Below are positions 1-11,869 of a stretch of 64,000 nt of DNA, one piece after another. Positions within the stretch are counted from its first letter, which is position 1; each line of letters opens with the position of its first letter. The position numbers and the translations under genes were made by a program. The notes beneath the pieces were generated by a model, which searched no databases, was not told where the DNA came from, and worked only from the letters and a program-made list of their open reading frames with translations. The stretch is from Cristatella mucedo. Taxonomy: Eukaryota; Bryozoa; Phylactolaemata; Cristatellidae. The stretch lies in NCBI GenBank assembly GCA_009760855.2, contig WPIO01000006.1, positions 7,679,001 to 7,743,000 of the forward strand, written 5' to 3'.

Positions 1-118
1 TCAAACCACAATGAAAGATAAACATGATGAGACGGTCAAAAAGCAGTAAATGCTAGCCGGTATGAATATAATGCACTTGATAATAATAATGCACTTGATA
101 AAGTGCCCTCAGAGAACT

Positions 119-189
<71 letters not shown>

Positions 190-820
190 CGCTTTACATT
201 TGCTGCAAAGGGAAATGCGATTGAATGGTGAGTAAAATCATGCTTGATAAACAACATGAATAACATGGTTAGAGGTGACATGCACAGGGTCAGCATGCAA
301 ATGTGGTTAGTGGCTGCATGCACAGTGTCAGCACGCATAAGCACATGATGGACGAATCACAGGTACCCACTAAATGCTGTCCTAAATAGGTGTGTTTTTA
401 AATGTGGTCAAGTCAGGGGATGTTCTGAAACAAGTCAGGAGGGAGTTCCAGGCTTTGGGAGCATATGAGCTAAATGCACGGTCTCCAAAGGATTTGAGGT
501 TTGTACGAGGTATTGGTAAGCTGTTGGATTCCGAAAAGCGAGTGGTACTATGCTTGGCGTGGTGGGGGAGTATATCTGAGAGATAGGCTGAAGCCAAAGA
601 ATGAAGTGACCTAAAAGTGAGCGACAGAACCTTGAAGTCGATCTGTTGCTTGACTGGGAGCCAGTGCAGGTCGGCGAGAAGTGGTGTGATGAGGCAACTG
701 CGATGCTCACGACAGACAAGCCTAGCTGTGGAGGTTTGCACCAGCGCCTGATTGCACATGCCGGTAGGCCAGCAAGCAGTGAGTTACAGAAGTCATGACG
801 GGATGTCACAAAATATGCTC
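1..820 (-). mobile_element. L2-A LINE 3' fragment
   Basis: Reading the minus strand from about 820 gives the end of an L2/CR1-type reverse transcriptase: LVCREHRSC, then LLADLHWLPVKQQIDFKVLS, then NLKSFGDRAFSSYAPKAWNS. The 3' UTR and tail follow (TTTGCTGCAAAGGG... and CAGAGAACTC). The sequence is about the same as 57240-57990 and, on the plus strand, 46975-47870. Frames are broken. The tail hosts the (CT)n tract at 121-187. Confidence 0.9.
121..187. repeat. (CT)n microsatellite inside an L2-A tail
   Basis: About 33 CT units, flanked by CAGAGAACTCAAT on the left and CGGCGCTTTACATTTGCTGC on the right. These are the two halves of the normal L2-A tail, which has only CTCTCTCTAGG at this point in other copies. 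Confidence 0.97.
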
Positions 821-1576
821 ATGCTTGCTGAACTCCATGAATGGGACTTTTTAAGTAGCGTCAGCAGTCTGTCACATGTGCTGATTGATGTCAAGAAGCA
901 TATGGAAAACAATGCCAAGGCTGCCACTGCCCCTGGGAAGAGCAGGTGGCAGTGGGACACCCAAGACTACGATTGTAACTACCGAGCCAATCAGAGAGGC
1001 ATCCAGGACCATCATGCAGCATTGTGAGGATCCGTAAATCAATCAAGAGTTACCACTCTTCACAGACCTCATCCTCATTAGTGAGCATAACTGACTGTTG
1101 AATGCATTTATCGATTGCATTTACTGGCAGCACATAAGGGAGCAGCCCATAATCGAGCAGCATGAAAGCAGTGTTACCTAATGCATATAATGCGATTCCA
1201 ATACTGTTAGAGTACCCAGACACCGTTCGTTAAACCTGGTTTTAAACATGGCATTTTTTTGCAATTGCTCCTTGCATGAAGCAAATATCCCTGGTTAAAT
1301 CGTGGCGGACAACGTCGACTGCTGTCTCAAACAAGGCGATCACACTGATGGCATGCTCGGTTGCATTTTAAGTGCATGCTAACAGCATCTTTTTACTGAG
1401 ACTGCATGTGCGTGCCTACGCACGTGCGTGACACGGCAAATTTATCCTCAATCGTGTGCAGGCAGCAGCTGCAGCACAGTTAACCTCTTTCTGTCTATCT
1501 CCTTGTCTCTCACTCACATCCCTGTCTCTTACAAACCCTTTCTTGTATCATCCTCTCTCTATATACGTATACATGA

Positions 1577-1591
<15 letters not shown>

Positions 1592-1666
<75 letters not shown>
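1592..1666. repeat. (CT)n microsatellite
   Basis: About 37 CT units within a longer pyrimidine-rich stretch (1485-1710). Confidence 0.98.
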
Positions 1667-1670
<4 letters not shown>

Positions 1671-2265
1671 TATCCACGCTCTCACACTTCCCGTCCCCTC
1701 TCTCTGTCTCTCACTCCACACACGTACATTCACGGTACCCACAAACGTGCTTGCATTCACTGTTATGCCAGCACACTACTAGCATCGGTAGCAGTGCGCG
1801 AGCAGTAAGCAGTATTCGGTATGCTTGCACCAGCACGGATACATTTTGTCAAACTATCAATTAAGCTGCATCACGACAGTAAGCTTACCATGCTGACGAA
1901 GCTATGCCCTCCCTCTGACCTACAGGGATGACCTCTGGGTAGAGAGGATCTTTCTCAGCTTGCTCAGCGGCAGCACTGATAGATGAGCAGCAGCAGCTTC
2001 GGCTGCTGCTGCTCATCCTCCGTGACGCGAGTCACACGAGGGAACAAATGGGGCACGGCAAAGCACCCGCCTGTTGCACCACATGAGTAGCTGATTCCTT
2101 GCCAGTGCACGGAGCAAGCGTTGCACACGAGCAGTTGCACAGGCGCTCGACGTGGCTCCTCGATGCTAGCACTCCAGGAATGGCGCGGGACGTTTGGCAG
2201 CGGCAGCGCCTCGCACGCGAGAACTGGTTCTCCTAACGACCCTGTTGCTGGCAGTGACAACGTAC

Positions 2266-2389
2266 CCGTGTACGCCTGCTGCAAGGACCTCTTGGAGGTG
2301 CCAAAATCAGAGATCTTCACCAAGCCGCTGAAAGTGTTGACAAGAACGTTACTGCTCTTCAGGTCCCGATGCACGATCTGGTGCTGATG
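2266..2389 (-). CDS. ASK1: ASK exon 15 (catalytic loop and DFG)
   Basis: Forty-one codons plus one base; acceptor CTTGCAG/CAT, donor ACACGG/GTACGT. It contains [18 protein letters not shown] and then [10 protein letters not shown]. The catalytic Asp of HRD, the Asn of KxxN and the Mg-binding Asp of DFG are all present. Human ASK1 reads IVHRDIKGDNVLINTYSG and [10 protein letters not shown]. The exon ends inside YTG, where the family continues TLQYMAPE. That next exon is not found in 1-2265, so it lies outside the window. Confidence 0.97.
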
Positions 2390-3986
2390 CTGCAAGAGAG
2401 AAGCTCATTATGCAACCACATTCAAAGGACGCCGCACGGGCGCCTCGAAGGCTACCTACACTGCACTCTGGGCAATAAAGGATCGCCCAGAGTGCAGGAC
2501 TCGAACTCACGACCTGTGTCGTGAAGAGCAAGCACATTGTCCCTGTGCTAAGAACCAGCGGCAAGCAAGGCAGGCCGGCTTAGTAAGTGCAGTGGCAGCA
2601 GCCAGCCACCGGGGGCTGTGGCAAAGACGATCGAGGCAGCCATACTGCAGGGGGCGGGAGTAACTGCCTCGGTTGCGGGTACAAGCAGCCTCGTGCCCCC
2701 CCCCCCGGTGGGCAGCCGTGGCACCGCCGCAGGTGCCGAGGCCGTGCTCCTTGGCTGGTCAAACCGCGAATCGCTCGGCCTAGCGCTCGCGGGCACCAGC
2801 AAGCGCCGAGCCCACGGCTGACTCCACGAGGCAAATCCAGACGTCCCAGAACCCGGTACGAGCTGCCAATGAAGTTGCAAGTAATCTGACCCAAAAAAAT
2901 CTAAAAACATAACTGCTGTGCGTGCAAGTGTGTGCGCCTCGCTGAATAGCAAACGACTTTCGAGAACACTCATACTAAACAGTACTCGACAACGCTATTA
3001 TTATCAACTCGCGTCCCTCTAGCGGGAACCGTCCGTCGTCTGCGACTCGGGAACGCTGCTCTCCGATTGCCTAGCATCTTGGCTCGCGCCGTGCAGCAGG
3101 AACGCTGGGCTCGGCTTCGCTAGCCATGGTCGGGGGAGGGACCCCCAGCCTAGTACCTGCACACGACAACAGCTAGGCAGAGGCAATGCCGTAGGCATAG
3201 CCATGCATAACTGTGCCACGGACTTCCGTTTGAAGTCGCAGCTTCCGAATCCTACTCTGTCCACCGAATGCGAGATCGGCTACGTCGATGTCACTGGCCT
3301 CACTGCGGCGGGGCCAGTGCACAAGCGTGAGCTGCAAGTGAGAGCTCAGCGACAGCAGGCGCAGTCAGGAAGGAGGTGGCGGCAGTGGCCCACGCAAGAG
3401 AGCTTCCTTCCCTGCTAGCAAGCATCTCTGGTACCTAGCGGCAGCAAGAGGCGGTCGCCATCCGGCTGGCGGCACGATGGCTTCCTCTGACCTTCTGAGC
3501 GCACCTCTGTTCCAACCTGAACGCCTGAACACCGCTCAGCTCAGTCTAAACCCCGACAAAGTCCGACCGACCGACCGGCTGGATCCGCTTTAATATGCGG
3601 TTAAGATGGATTCCCGAGCGGGCGAGCAGCGTGACTGCGCCCGTGCACCATCTGGCGGCCGACCCCACCTGCCTCTGCGCGGGCGCTCGCGCATCGTCGA
3701 ATTATACCGGCACTTGTTCGAGGCACATGCACGAAACTGAAGCGATTGCTGCCGTGCTCGGTCAGCTACACGAAGCTGCCGGAAGGTTTTCAAGCAGAGC
3801 GCTGGGTGGCTACTTCCGCCACAACCATGATCCAATGGCTGGATCGAGCTCGGGAGCTCGTTCCGAGAGAGTGCAGCTCACCCACGGCCCCATCTTCAAT
3901 CGAACAGATCGATGGTGCCGCCAACGATTCCTTTCCCGCCTCAACCTGCCGACCATCTTGGTGCAACTGCAGCGCTCTGCACTCAC
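2390..3986 (-). other. ASK intron 14
   Basis: It contains one degraded SINE-B (about 2445-2560) and otherwise GC-rich sequence without recognised repeats or exons. A run of 12 C lies at 2697-2708. Open frames here on both strands follow from the high GC content. Confidence 0.55.
2445..2560 (-). mobile_element. SINE-B head remnant
   Basis: GGGCAATAAAGGATCGCCC, B box complement GGACTCGAACTCACGACCTG, and A box complement near 2530-2555. The tail half is missing. Confidence 0.72.
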
Positions 3987-4209
3987 CAGGTAGTGCAGGC
4001 CGTCGAGGATCTGGCGAGTGTAGAACGACGTGGTCACCTCGGCCAGGCGGCCCCACTTGCTGCGAAGCAGGTGCATGAGGCTGCCGCCAGGCACCCGCTC
4101 CATGAAGATCTTGAAGCAGCCGTTGTCGCACATGGAGCCCAAGTAGCCCACGACGTTCTTGTGCGACAGTCGTGAGTGCAGCTGGATCTCTTCGTACAGC
4201 AGCTGCACG
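3987..4209 (-). CDS. ASK1: ASK exon 14 (kinase alpha-C helix to hinge and helix E)
   Basis: One base plus 74 codons; acceptor CGTGCAG/C, donor CTG/GTGAGT. It encodes [20 protein letters not shown] with the alpha-C glutamate, then [20 protein letters not shown] and [13 protein letters not shown]. Human ASK1 has EEIALHKHLKHKNIVQY, IKIFMEQVPGGSLSALLRSK and FYTKQILEGLKYL. The VPGGSL hinge is characteristic of ASK kinases. A 200-bp (CA)n tract lies about 90 bp upstream of the acceptor in the intron. Confidence 0.97.
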
Positions 4210-4301
4210 CTGCACGACGACGAAGAAGGAGTGGGCAAAAACGGTTAGCTAAACGGTTACCAGAAGAGTGCAAGAGCGCGGCAGCTTCGACGGCGCTCGC
4301 T

Positions 4302-4512
<211 letters not shown>

Positions 4513-4544
4513 GACTGAGCGTTTTCTATAGCGCATTGAAAGTC

Positions 4545-4910
4545 TAAGGGGTTTTTGGTGCCCCTTTGATCGACTGAGAGCAAAGCCTTCGGCAAAGGAG
4601 ATGCGTGGCAGAACTTCTGGGATTTGTTGAATGTGGCCTTGCAGCCATATTCATCACCAGCTGCAGATGCTGAATGGCTTTTTTCGGAAGCCCAACCGAA
4701 AAAGAATTGCTGTAGTCCAGCTTAGACAAAACCAGAGAGCTAGTAAGATTTTTTAGCGGACCGCTGTTGTAGATAGTCACTAATCTTAGACAGAGATTGG
4801 ACGTGATGGCCAACTTTGAAGCAGTCTCCTTAAAGAAGCTTTCTAATTTTAGGTAGCTATTACAGAGGACAGATAAATTCCGAGCACACAGCTCCGGTGG
4901 CACTACAGCA
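4545..4910 (-). mobile_element. L2-B-like LINE fragment
   Basis: Minus frame: LKLESFFKETASKLAITSNL, then SLVLSKLDYSNSFSVGLPKK and LQLVMNMAAR. This is the region between the RT and the C-terminal HVSPLLKEL block of L2-B. Short and diverged. Confidence 0.78.
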
Positions 4911-5054
4911 TCACTAATTAGAAGACAGGGCTTAGTCCAGCTTTGTGCTTGGGTGTCTAGCTACGCCAGCCCCAGCAAAAATAGCAGACGAAGGCGTGCC
5001 AACGTGCAAGGGCCTCCCTGCAATCGGCCACGCAGCCGCCGCCGCCAAGCTCAC

Positions 5055-5188
5055 TCCAGTAAGCTCTCCTTGATCTCCTTGATGGCAATCTCCTTCTGCG
5101 TGTTCACCTCGTGCGCGGCCACCACCACACCCAGCGAGCCTCTGCCGAGCAGCACCCGATTGCCATTTTCTTCATAGTCGTAGGCGTA
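5055..5188 (-). CDS. ASK1: ASK exon 13 (kinase N-lobe: P-loop and catalytic Lys)
   Basis: Forty-four codons plus two bases; acceptor TTCCTAG/TAC, donor GGA/GTGAGC. It begins YAYDYEENGNRVLLGRGSLG. The glycine loop is GRGSLG, and the catalytic Lys sits in EIAIKEIKES. Human ASK1 has YDYEYDENGDRVVLGKGTYG and RIAIKEIPER. The intact P-loop and Lys argue for an active kinase. The acceptor lies next to a short GA-rich tract. Confidence 0.96.
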
Positions 5189-7169
5189 CTAGGAACAAGA
5201 GAGAGCGAGAGAGAGCGTGCAGCGGCTTTGCTCAAAGTCGCTTGCACGCAGAGGCTTGGTAGGCTGCTTGCCAAAGATGCAAACGCTGACGAGCGAGTGT
5301 GCAAGCGCTGTGGTGTGCAGCTCGGCGACACCTCTTGCACGGCTAGGGCTGCCGCCTCGGCCACATAGGCAGACTCGAGCACTTGACCGGCACCAGTCAC
5401 CTCATCACTACTCTGTCACCGAATCTCCGAACCGGTCTTCGATGACACGTTGCAAGCAGACGGAGAAACATTTCGGAGTCTCTCGTTCGAATCGCTGCTT
5501 TTCCGGGGCGATTTAAATTAGTTTATATCCCCCAGCTCCGGCAGGTTTAAATTAAGCCTCCGAAGCAACATGCACAGTGCCTACACAGAGAACTAGTTTT
5601 TCGGGGGCTCTATGGAGACGTCTAATTATTATTATTACTAGCTTATGCCCGAGAGAAAAAATCACGGGGAATTTCACGGTAGCTTCTGCTTCGTCCTCAT
5701 TCTCTCCGGCTCACTATTGCCGGCGACAATGTCGTTTCGTTTAAGCTTCCGCTGGCTGGTGCTGGACCTTGACTGGTTTTCACTCAAAAAATGTATACTG
5801 GCTGCGAATTTACACTCGACCATCAATTTGCAGCCATTAAAAAAACTGGAAAAAGCTCACACGTTACACTAATCGGGCACCTTTCCAAGACAGCGGCTCA
5901 GCCATACCCATGGGAAGCTGAGGCTAGTCGTGACTTGGGGTATAGTGAATAGAGCTCAAGCTTCTAGAATATGCTATAGCCACCCTTTTCTAGAATATGC
6001 CGGGCTTTTCCTAGAATATGCCATGGCCACCCCTTGAAAAACCCTTTCAAGTTCAAAACCAGCTCGGTGTTGTAAGTTCAAGCATTTCAATGTTCGATGT
6101 CAACTATGAGGATGCACGTTGCAGCTCCTTATGCAAATAAGCAAATTATCTGCCCCGTTTTTGACACATCATTTTTGAACACTAGTTGTGCGGGAATAAA
6201 TATACCACAAGGACTCCTGGTAAATGTATGTCAGGAACTGCAACTTCCTAACTAACGTGCTAACAAAACTAGCCTATTATAGGAGTTGATTATCATTATT
6301 AATCACTGGTATTATATAAGCCGATTCGGAGTCGGGAGAAATGTCTGCCGGCTCACTCGCCATGCCGGTGTCTATCTACATAGTGACACTGACACTGACA
6401 TGTAGCTTCGACTGGCTGCCTCCCACCACCCCTGGGCAAGGATCTCCTTGCGAATACCTTGTTTATGTCGTGGGCTTTCAATGAAGCCAGCAGCTGGAGG
6501 GCGACATATGAGCCGAGCAGTTCACACCAGGTGGCGATCGAGTCAGCATTATGCTCACGGTTGGGTATGCCAGTTCCAGTGAGGCTTAGACAGATGTGGT
6601 GTGATGTGGCAGCTACACCATTGACGATAGAACAGCTGAGCTACTGACTAATGCAAAACTTGCAGCTGATTTAAGGGCACAGGCAGCCCTAATTAGGGGA
6701 GCCGAAGAAATATAGACCGAGCTGTCACAAGCACGTGTACTGGTTAGGTTATCCTACACTTGTCCAACAAGCCCACCCCAACTTTTGTTCTTCAGTTGAA
6801 AGTATGCCGAGTTGACAGTGGAGGCCAGGTGCTCATCCAATGACAAGTCGCCTTAGAACAGCATGCTCAGACTACAGCCAAACGTGCATGATGATAGCCA
6901 GACAGGCAGAGCCCCGGTAGCAAGGACTAGCCAACCACCCAATCGTGGCTGCCCGGTGGAACTTGTGGCTGCTAAAGCGCTGTTGATGTGTTGACCACTG
7001 TTGGCTCGACGCCACCCTCCCCCTTTGCTGAAGAGGCCCCGACATACAACCCGAGCATGGGTATGTTGATTGTAACACTAGCAACTTCCATGCCGGGCCT
7101 CCAGCATCCGGGGACCTACGAGTCGCTGGCGACCACCAGATCAGCCACCGTTTGCCCCAAAGCGCTCAC
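5189..7169 (-). other. ASK intron 12
   Basis: Mostly unique sequence. It carries one copy of an unnamed repeat (about 6090-6165) also present at 27775-27850. Three near-copies of TTTCTAGAATATGCC lie between 5960 and 6025 as a small imperfect tandem. No exon or transposon ORF is seen. Confidence 0.5.
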
Positions 7170-7362
7170 CTTAATCTGGAAGTCGGAGCTTTCACTGCCG
7201 GCATAGGAGCTGTTCTGCGATCCTTCGTTGGCACGGACCAGCATCTCCACTACCATGCGGTAGAACTGAGCACTCTGCAGAGCCGATGGGAAGTAGATGT
7301 GAAACGTGTCAGAGTTCTCAGTGACGTACAGTAGAACAGCAGAAGAGTCTCGCTTGTACGGA
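7170..7362 (-). CDS. ASK1: ASK exon 12 (end of PH-like domain, linker)
   Basis: One base plus 64 codons; acceptor TTTTCTAG/T with a long T-rich tract, donor AAG/GTGAGC. It encodes LLYVTENSDTFHIYFPSALQ, aligned with human FLYVLHNSDDFQIYFCTELH. A helix follows (AQFYRMVVEMLV), then a Ser-rich linker ending SESSDFQIK, which corresponds to human CESDLLEYD just before the kinase domain. Phase 0 into exon 13. Confidence 0.95.
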
Positions 7363-8574
7363 CTAGAAAAGAAAATAATGACGAAGCGCTGGCAGCAACG
7401 CGCCGCCAACTTCTGAGAAATGGTGCCAAAGGTGCAGGCAACAGATGCACAGGATGCAACAGCATCAAACGTCAGCTGCCGGATGTACAGAGGCCGCCCT
7501 TAGGTGCCCCGACTGCACATGATGCGCTGGTCGCCCGACATAGCTGCTTCGACATCGGGGGGGGGGGGGGAGGGGATACAGCAGTCTGATGGCGGAAGTG
7601 AATTGCTGCTAGCCTCCAGTCGGCCACCGAGTGCATCACAAGCACGAGCAGATGATCGCCTTCAAGGTGGGCACAACACCCAGCTGCTACCGAACTTTGC
7701 AACGAGGGCTAGGCCTACGTCGAATGCCCAGTGCAGTGGCACAGTGCAGCGGCCGACAGCAAGCTGCTTTGGATTAGGGAGGCCGGGAAGCATGCACAAA
7801 CTGATCAGCTAGCACCGCTGGACAAAGAATGAACAGGTTCACATTTTTTCACACTACCACGACATACATTGGGGGGAGCTCGAGATCTGCCCGGTCTCCA
7901 TACAAGCTACCCTATGCGATCCATTCTGCCGACAAGGATGCTAGATATTTGCTGGACACCAAGATAGAATCCCACCAGCTCCCAACAATAAGTGAATGCA
8001 TTAGCGTACTCTCCGAGGAAAATTTGACTCATTGTGAAATGGCTTTTTCATTTTTTAATTACCCAGAATCTTCCAGAAAGAGTTATTTACCAAAGACAAA
8101 ACCACTCGAATTCGGCTAAAACTTCCCACGGATGTTTGCTGTGCGTATACTGGCCTTGACGATGCAGCGATGCAGGCGGCAGCTGCCGTCGGGGGGGGGG
8201 AGGAGAGGGGGAGTGGCTGGTGGTCGGCTGCCGGAAAGTGATTGGCCGGCTAAGCAGGGAGCTCTAGCTGCTTAACTGAACCCAGAGAAGGATAGGAAAG
8301 GGTGCACCTTCTTGACGTCTGACAAGTCTCGTAAAGCCTAGGAGGCTCACATCACCACCCACTACCCTCAAGTTGTCACTAGGGTCGAATCATGCGATCA
8401 GTACCAAATCGAAGAGGACTTTCAGCCATCTGCCCCATTCTGCTTCCCTGGGTCTTAGACCAGGGGTAAGGCACTCTTGCTCCAGGTCGTGTGTTGAAGC
8501 ATCATACACTTGCAAACTTTTGCATGCTTGTCAAAGCACAATACCATGCATGTCACAATTGATTCTGACCCCTG

Positions 8575-8645
8575 TCTATTGATTCTCTTGCAGCAATGTG
8601 CTAAGCGCTGGAATACAGATTAAGTTCTCTGACGACATAAAAAAG
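8575..8645 (+). mobile_element. L2-A-type tail remnant
   Basis: CTTGCAGCAATGTGCTAAGC followed by CAGATTAAGTTCTCTGACGA; a short remnant of the L2-A 3' UTR. Confidence 0.6.
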
Positions 8646-9144
8646 ACCTTTTAATTATTACTGTCATTACTAGCCTACGCTCTTAAAAAATCAGAGGAAA
8701 TTCCAGTGTTCCATTACAATGTGGGCCTGAAGAGTCTATTGACCAAGTGGTAAGCCCAGCTTAACCGGTGAGCCCGACCTGCTGTCGGGCAAGGACTCCA
8801 CACCACGTGACCTGGGGGTCGTCGAGTGCTCGAATCTTGCCTTTTAGTCTCTTCCTGTTTTGATTGGCCATAGACGAGGTGCTCATTGAGCCATGATAGC
8901 ACAGAAGCTGCCGGGCTTCTTCTGCATTCCCTTCCTTTCTGTTCCTTCTTTCGTTGTATGCAACGTGTGTGTTGAGTTTTGACAGTATGGCTCCGAGTAG
9001 CTTCCGTTGCTGCTTGTTTTTCTCGTCGATGTCTGCGATAGGTATTTATGTTCTGCTTGCTTTGCTCCTTTGTTCACAATATCGAGCTACGAAAAACACG
9101 TCAGTCCAGAACGGGCGGAAACGATAAGTTTTACGCCACCACGC

Positions 9145-9256
9145 TGATTCGGCCCAATGGTTAAGGTGCTCCACTATACTTAAGGTCTGGCTGAGGTCGT
9201 GGGCTCGAGCCCTGTGGCGTGGCATATGTGTCGGCGCCTGAATAGAGATTAAGTTC

Positions 9257-9295
<39 letters not shown>
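9145..9295 (+). mobile_element. SINE-A with a (TA)n tail
   Basis: Head with TCGGCCCAATGGTTAAGGTG and GGGCTCGAGCCCTGTGG, body GGCGCCTGAATAGAGATTAA. The tail then turns into (AT)n at 9261-9295 in place of the usual CGCTATACAAATGAATTAT. Confidence 0.87.
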
Positions 9296-9297
<2 letters not shown>

Positions 9298-11608
9298 AAA
9301 TTAGCCTGCACCGTGAAAAATTATGGTAAACTCCAACCTTGCTTTGGAAGGCAGCCCTGAGTCCCAGACCTAGCTAATGAGTTTGCCACACTGACTGCCA
9401 AGCTCAGAGTTCTTAGATAATGGAACAAAATATGAATAAGAGGGAAAATGAAAACTTACTTAGAAATAAAATTTAATAACTTTCTTAAAAAACGAACATT
9501 AATTTTGTGAAATTTATCTGTCAATGCCGAGTACCGAATCAGCATTTTTAACGGGCATGCTGACTATCTTTATATTGATATAAACTATATAGTATGGCGC
9601 CATGAAGCATCAAGGGCAGATTCTATTTATGCCTTTCATGCTGCATTTATCGTCATACAACAAGGGCACAGCAATGATGGGCAGCAAAAAAGGTTGGGTG
9701 GGTTGGGGAAAGGGGAAGGTATTTTGCCAATTTATATACAGTTATACAGCTGCAACGTGCACAGTTGACATTCAAAGTGACGATTGGGCACTCCCGGTGC
9801 TTCCCAGCTTCCGGTTGGTGTACCTGAGTTGGCACATTGGAAAGCTGTCTGATGAGTGGAGAGATTGAACTTAACGAGTTTAATTTAATGAATGTGAATC
9901 ATTGGCAAACTTTAAATGGACAGCCAAGTACATTTTGTGAATGAATGCCAATCCCAAGAACCTGAAAGAAAAGAAGCTGACAGGAGACGGCATTCTTGGC
10001 AGCAGGAACGTGGTGGAGAGACACCAGAAGAGGTGACTGAACAGTGTGCTGAAGAAGCTGAAGAAATGAGACGTTCTAGTCAGCAGCAACATGCCAGAGG
10101 GACTGGAGAAAAAGCATTGGCAAGAAGAATTTGTGAGCCGTATTTTCCTGTCATGCATGAGATGCTGAAACCTAGTCTATCAATACTAAAAGTATCAATC
10201 TCTGCATCTTAAGCGACTTGTTCACTAACTTGTTGAAACTTGAAATATCACTAAAGTATTTGTGGCTTTCCGAGGTACATGCTTGTGACTTTGAAAAAGC
10301 TTCATTTACAGTGAAACCCAGCTGCTTTTAGGATACTCGAGTGGTTCATTTCTGATAAAGGTTAGATAAGTATTGCTATTATTGTCATCATGTGTCCTTG
10401 AACTTTATATTCTGCAATCAAGCGTCATTATAAAATTTCATAGTTAATTTAACATTTTTTCTGGTTGGTCGAGTATAATGTGAAGTTTCTTCTGCATTTT
10501 TCCTTAAGTTTTTTGTACATTTTTATAGTGCATGGTATTGAGTCTATTGATTTTTCTAGATTGACGCATAAAAACATTCAGAAACTGACTGAGCTTGACT
10601 CACCAAGGAAGTCAGAAGGTCGACATCGCTGGCGTTCTTATATTAGCAGATAGTTAATGCCGGCACGATGGGATGGCAATCGTTCCATCGGTTCTCTTTA
10701 TATGCATGTTAATTAAATCTGAGGTGATACAACCCTAGTATATGGGGGATAACTCCCAGATATATATTTTTTACCCCATATTCTTTGTGTTCACAGTTAA
10801 GTCAAGCTTGTTGAGCAAAAATGACATGGATCACGAGAGCCGAGGGTTTTGGCACCCGCCTTGTACACTGTCCAACGCTCGGAAGGGTATGGCAAGTTTG
10901 AGGCAGCACTTGTCCAACACAAGCCCTCTAGGCAATGCTATCCTCCATCTAGCCGAGCTGAGGCGCACAAGACGAGGCGCCTGGCTCCTGCAATCACCCG
11001 CAAGCCCTGTCGGCAGCCGACATTGTCATTCGGCCGACTAGAATGATGCCAGGCTGCAGCTCTGCACGCTGCAGCAACCAATAATTCAACAGCAGTTTCA
11101 CTACAGCAGCAGGAAACAAGCAGCAGGAAATAGGCAGCAGCAGCAGCAGGGGCCAGTTGCAGGTGGAGGGTGGTGGCTGTCCAGGAGCAGGTTGCTTCGT
11201 GCCGTGCACCAGTGCCCTGATCTGAGAGTATGCATGCCGACGCTGCACGCACGCTCCCACTAAGCCAGTGATGCCGGCTGCAGCAGCCACATTTAATATG
11301 CTTGACGCGATGGCATTGCAGGCATTGGAGAATGCAGCTCTATCCTCTGCCCGTCGGCTATGGATGGGTGCAACGTTCGGCTTCCTGTCGGCATATTTTT
11401 AGTTATGCAGCTCAAGGATCACGCGGGTCTCGATCAACCTGACCACGCAGACCGTTGGGCTGCTAACGTTGGCCCGACAAGCTATGCAGTCTGCACTCTA
11501 GATCGGCCCTACCAGGCAGCCACGCCGGTACTGTGGCATGATAATACAATAAGGCCAAGATGTTAGCCAGGCCTCCTGCCTTCAGAAGGCTGGGCCTCAC
11601 GTGCTTAC

Positions 11609-11700
11609 CTCACTTTCTTTATGCTCTGACTGGTAAAGAGCCGACTGTGACACGTCTGATGATCAGACGTTTCTACTTGCCAGAGGCGTACAGAAGCAGG
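11609..11700 (-). CDS. ASK1: ASK exon 11 (PH-like domain)
   Basis: Thirty codons plus two bases, found by splice phase and similarity. It begins PASVRLWQVE and ends RLFTSQSIKKV, with a split AG/T Ser codon. Joined to exon 12 it reads KKVSPYKRDS; as I recall it, the Drosophila ASK has a comparable SVSLYKRDER. The VRLWQV block aligns with human ISIWHV. The donor is GTGAG/GTAAGC. The acceptor chosen is GGTTGCAG; another AG with a better pyrimidine tract puts the start at 11724 in the same frame, adding eight residues. Relative to human ASK1, roughly 15-25 residues are missing between exons 10 and 11. Confidence 0.78.
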
Positions 11701-11869
11701 CTGCAACCGCAAGCATGTGGCGTGCTGTCGTCATTTGAAAAGTGAACAAAGAGAGCAGCGGTCGTGCTGCCGGAAATATAAATATTAATACTAAAAGGTT
11801 TGCATAGCACCCTCGGAAAACTTGAAATCTCTTTAGTGGCATTCTAAATATGCTTCAAGACAGCATGTC

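Larger units (their letters stand above)
1..2265 (-). other. ASK intron 15 (incomplete)
   Basis: This stretch holds an L2-A fragment (1-820), a unique stretch of about 770 bp (820-1590), a (CT)n tract (1592-1666), then 300 bp without recognised content and a perfect UUCG-loop hairpin at 1982-2017. No exon encoding the MAPE region could be found on the minus strand. Confidence 0.6.
7363..11608 (-). other. ASK intron 11
   Basis: It holds an L2-A-like plus-strand tail at about 8575-8640, a SINE-A head ending in a (TA)n tract (9145-9295), and AT-rich stretches 9300-10840 without recognisable content. A GC-rich block with CAG runs lies at 10840-11300. Poly-G runs occur at 7558-7570 and 8191-8200. 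The 97-residue plus frame at 7829-8119 has no family resemblance. Confidence 0.5.

Noticed and set aside
9720-9823. Minus-strand frame VHQPEAGK... with a good acceptor, first taken as a PH-domain exon.
   Set aside because: It lies downstream of exon 11 in gene order, where no missing residues are expected, and it has no donor in the needed phase.
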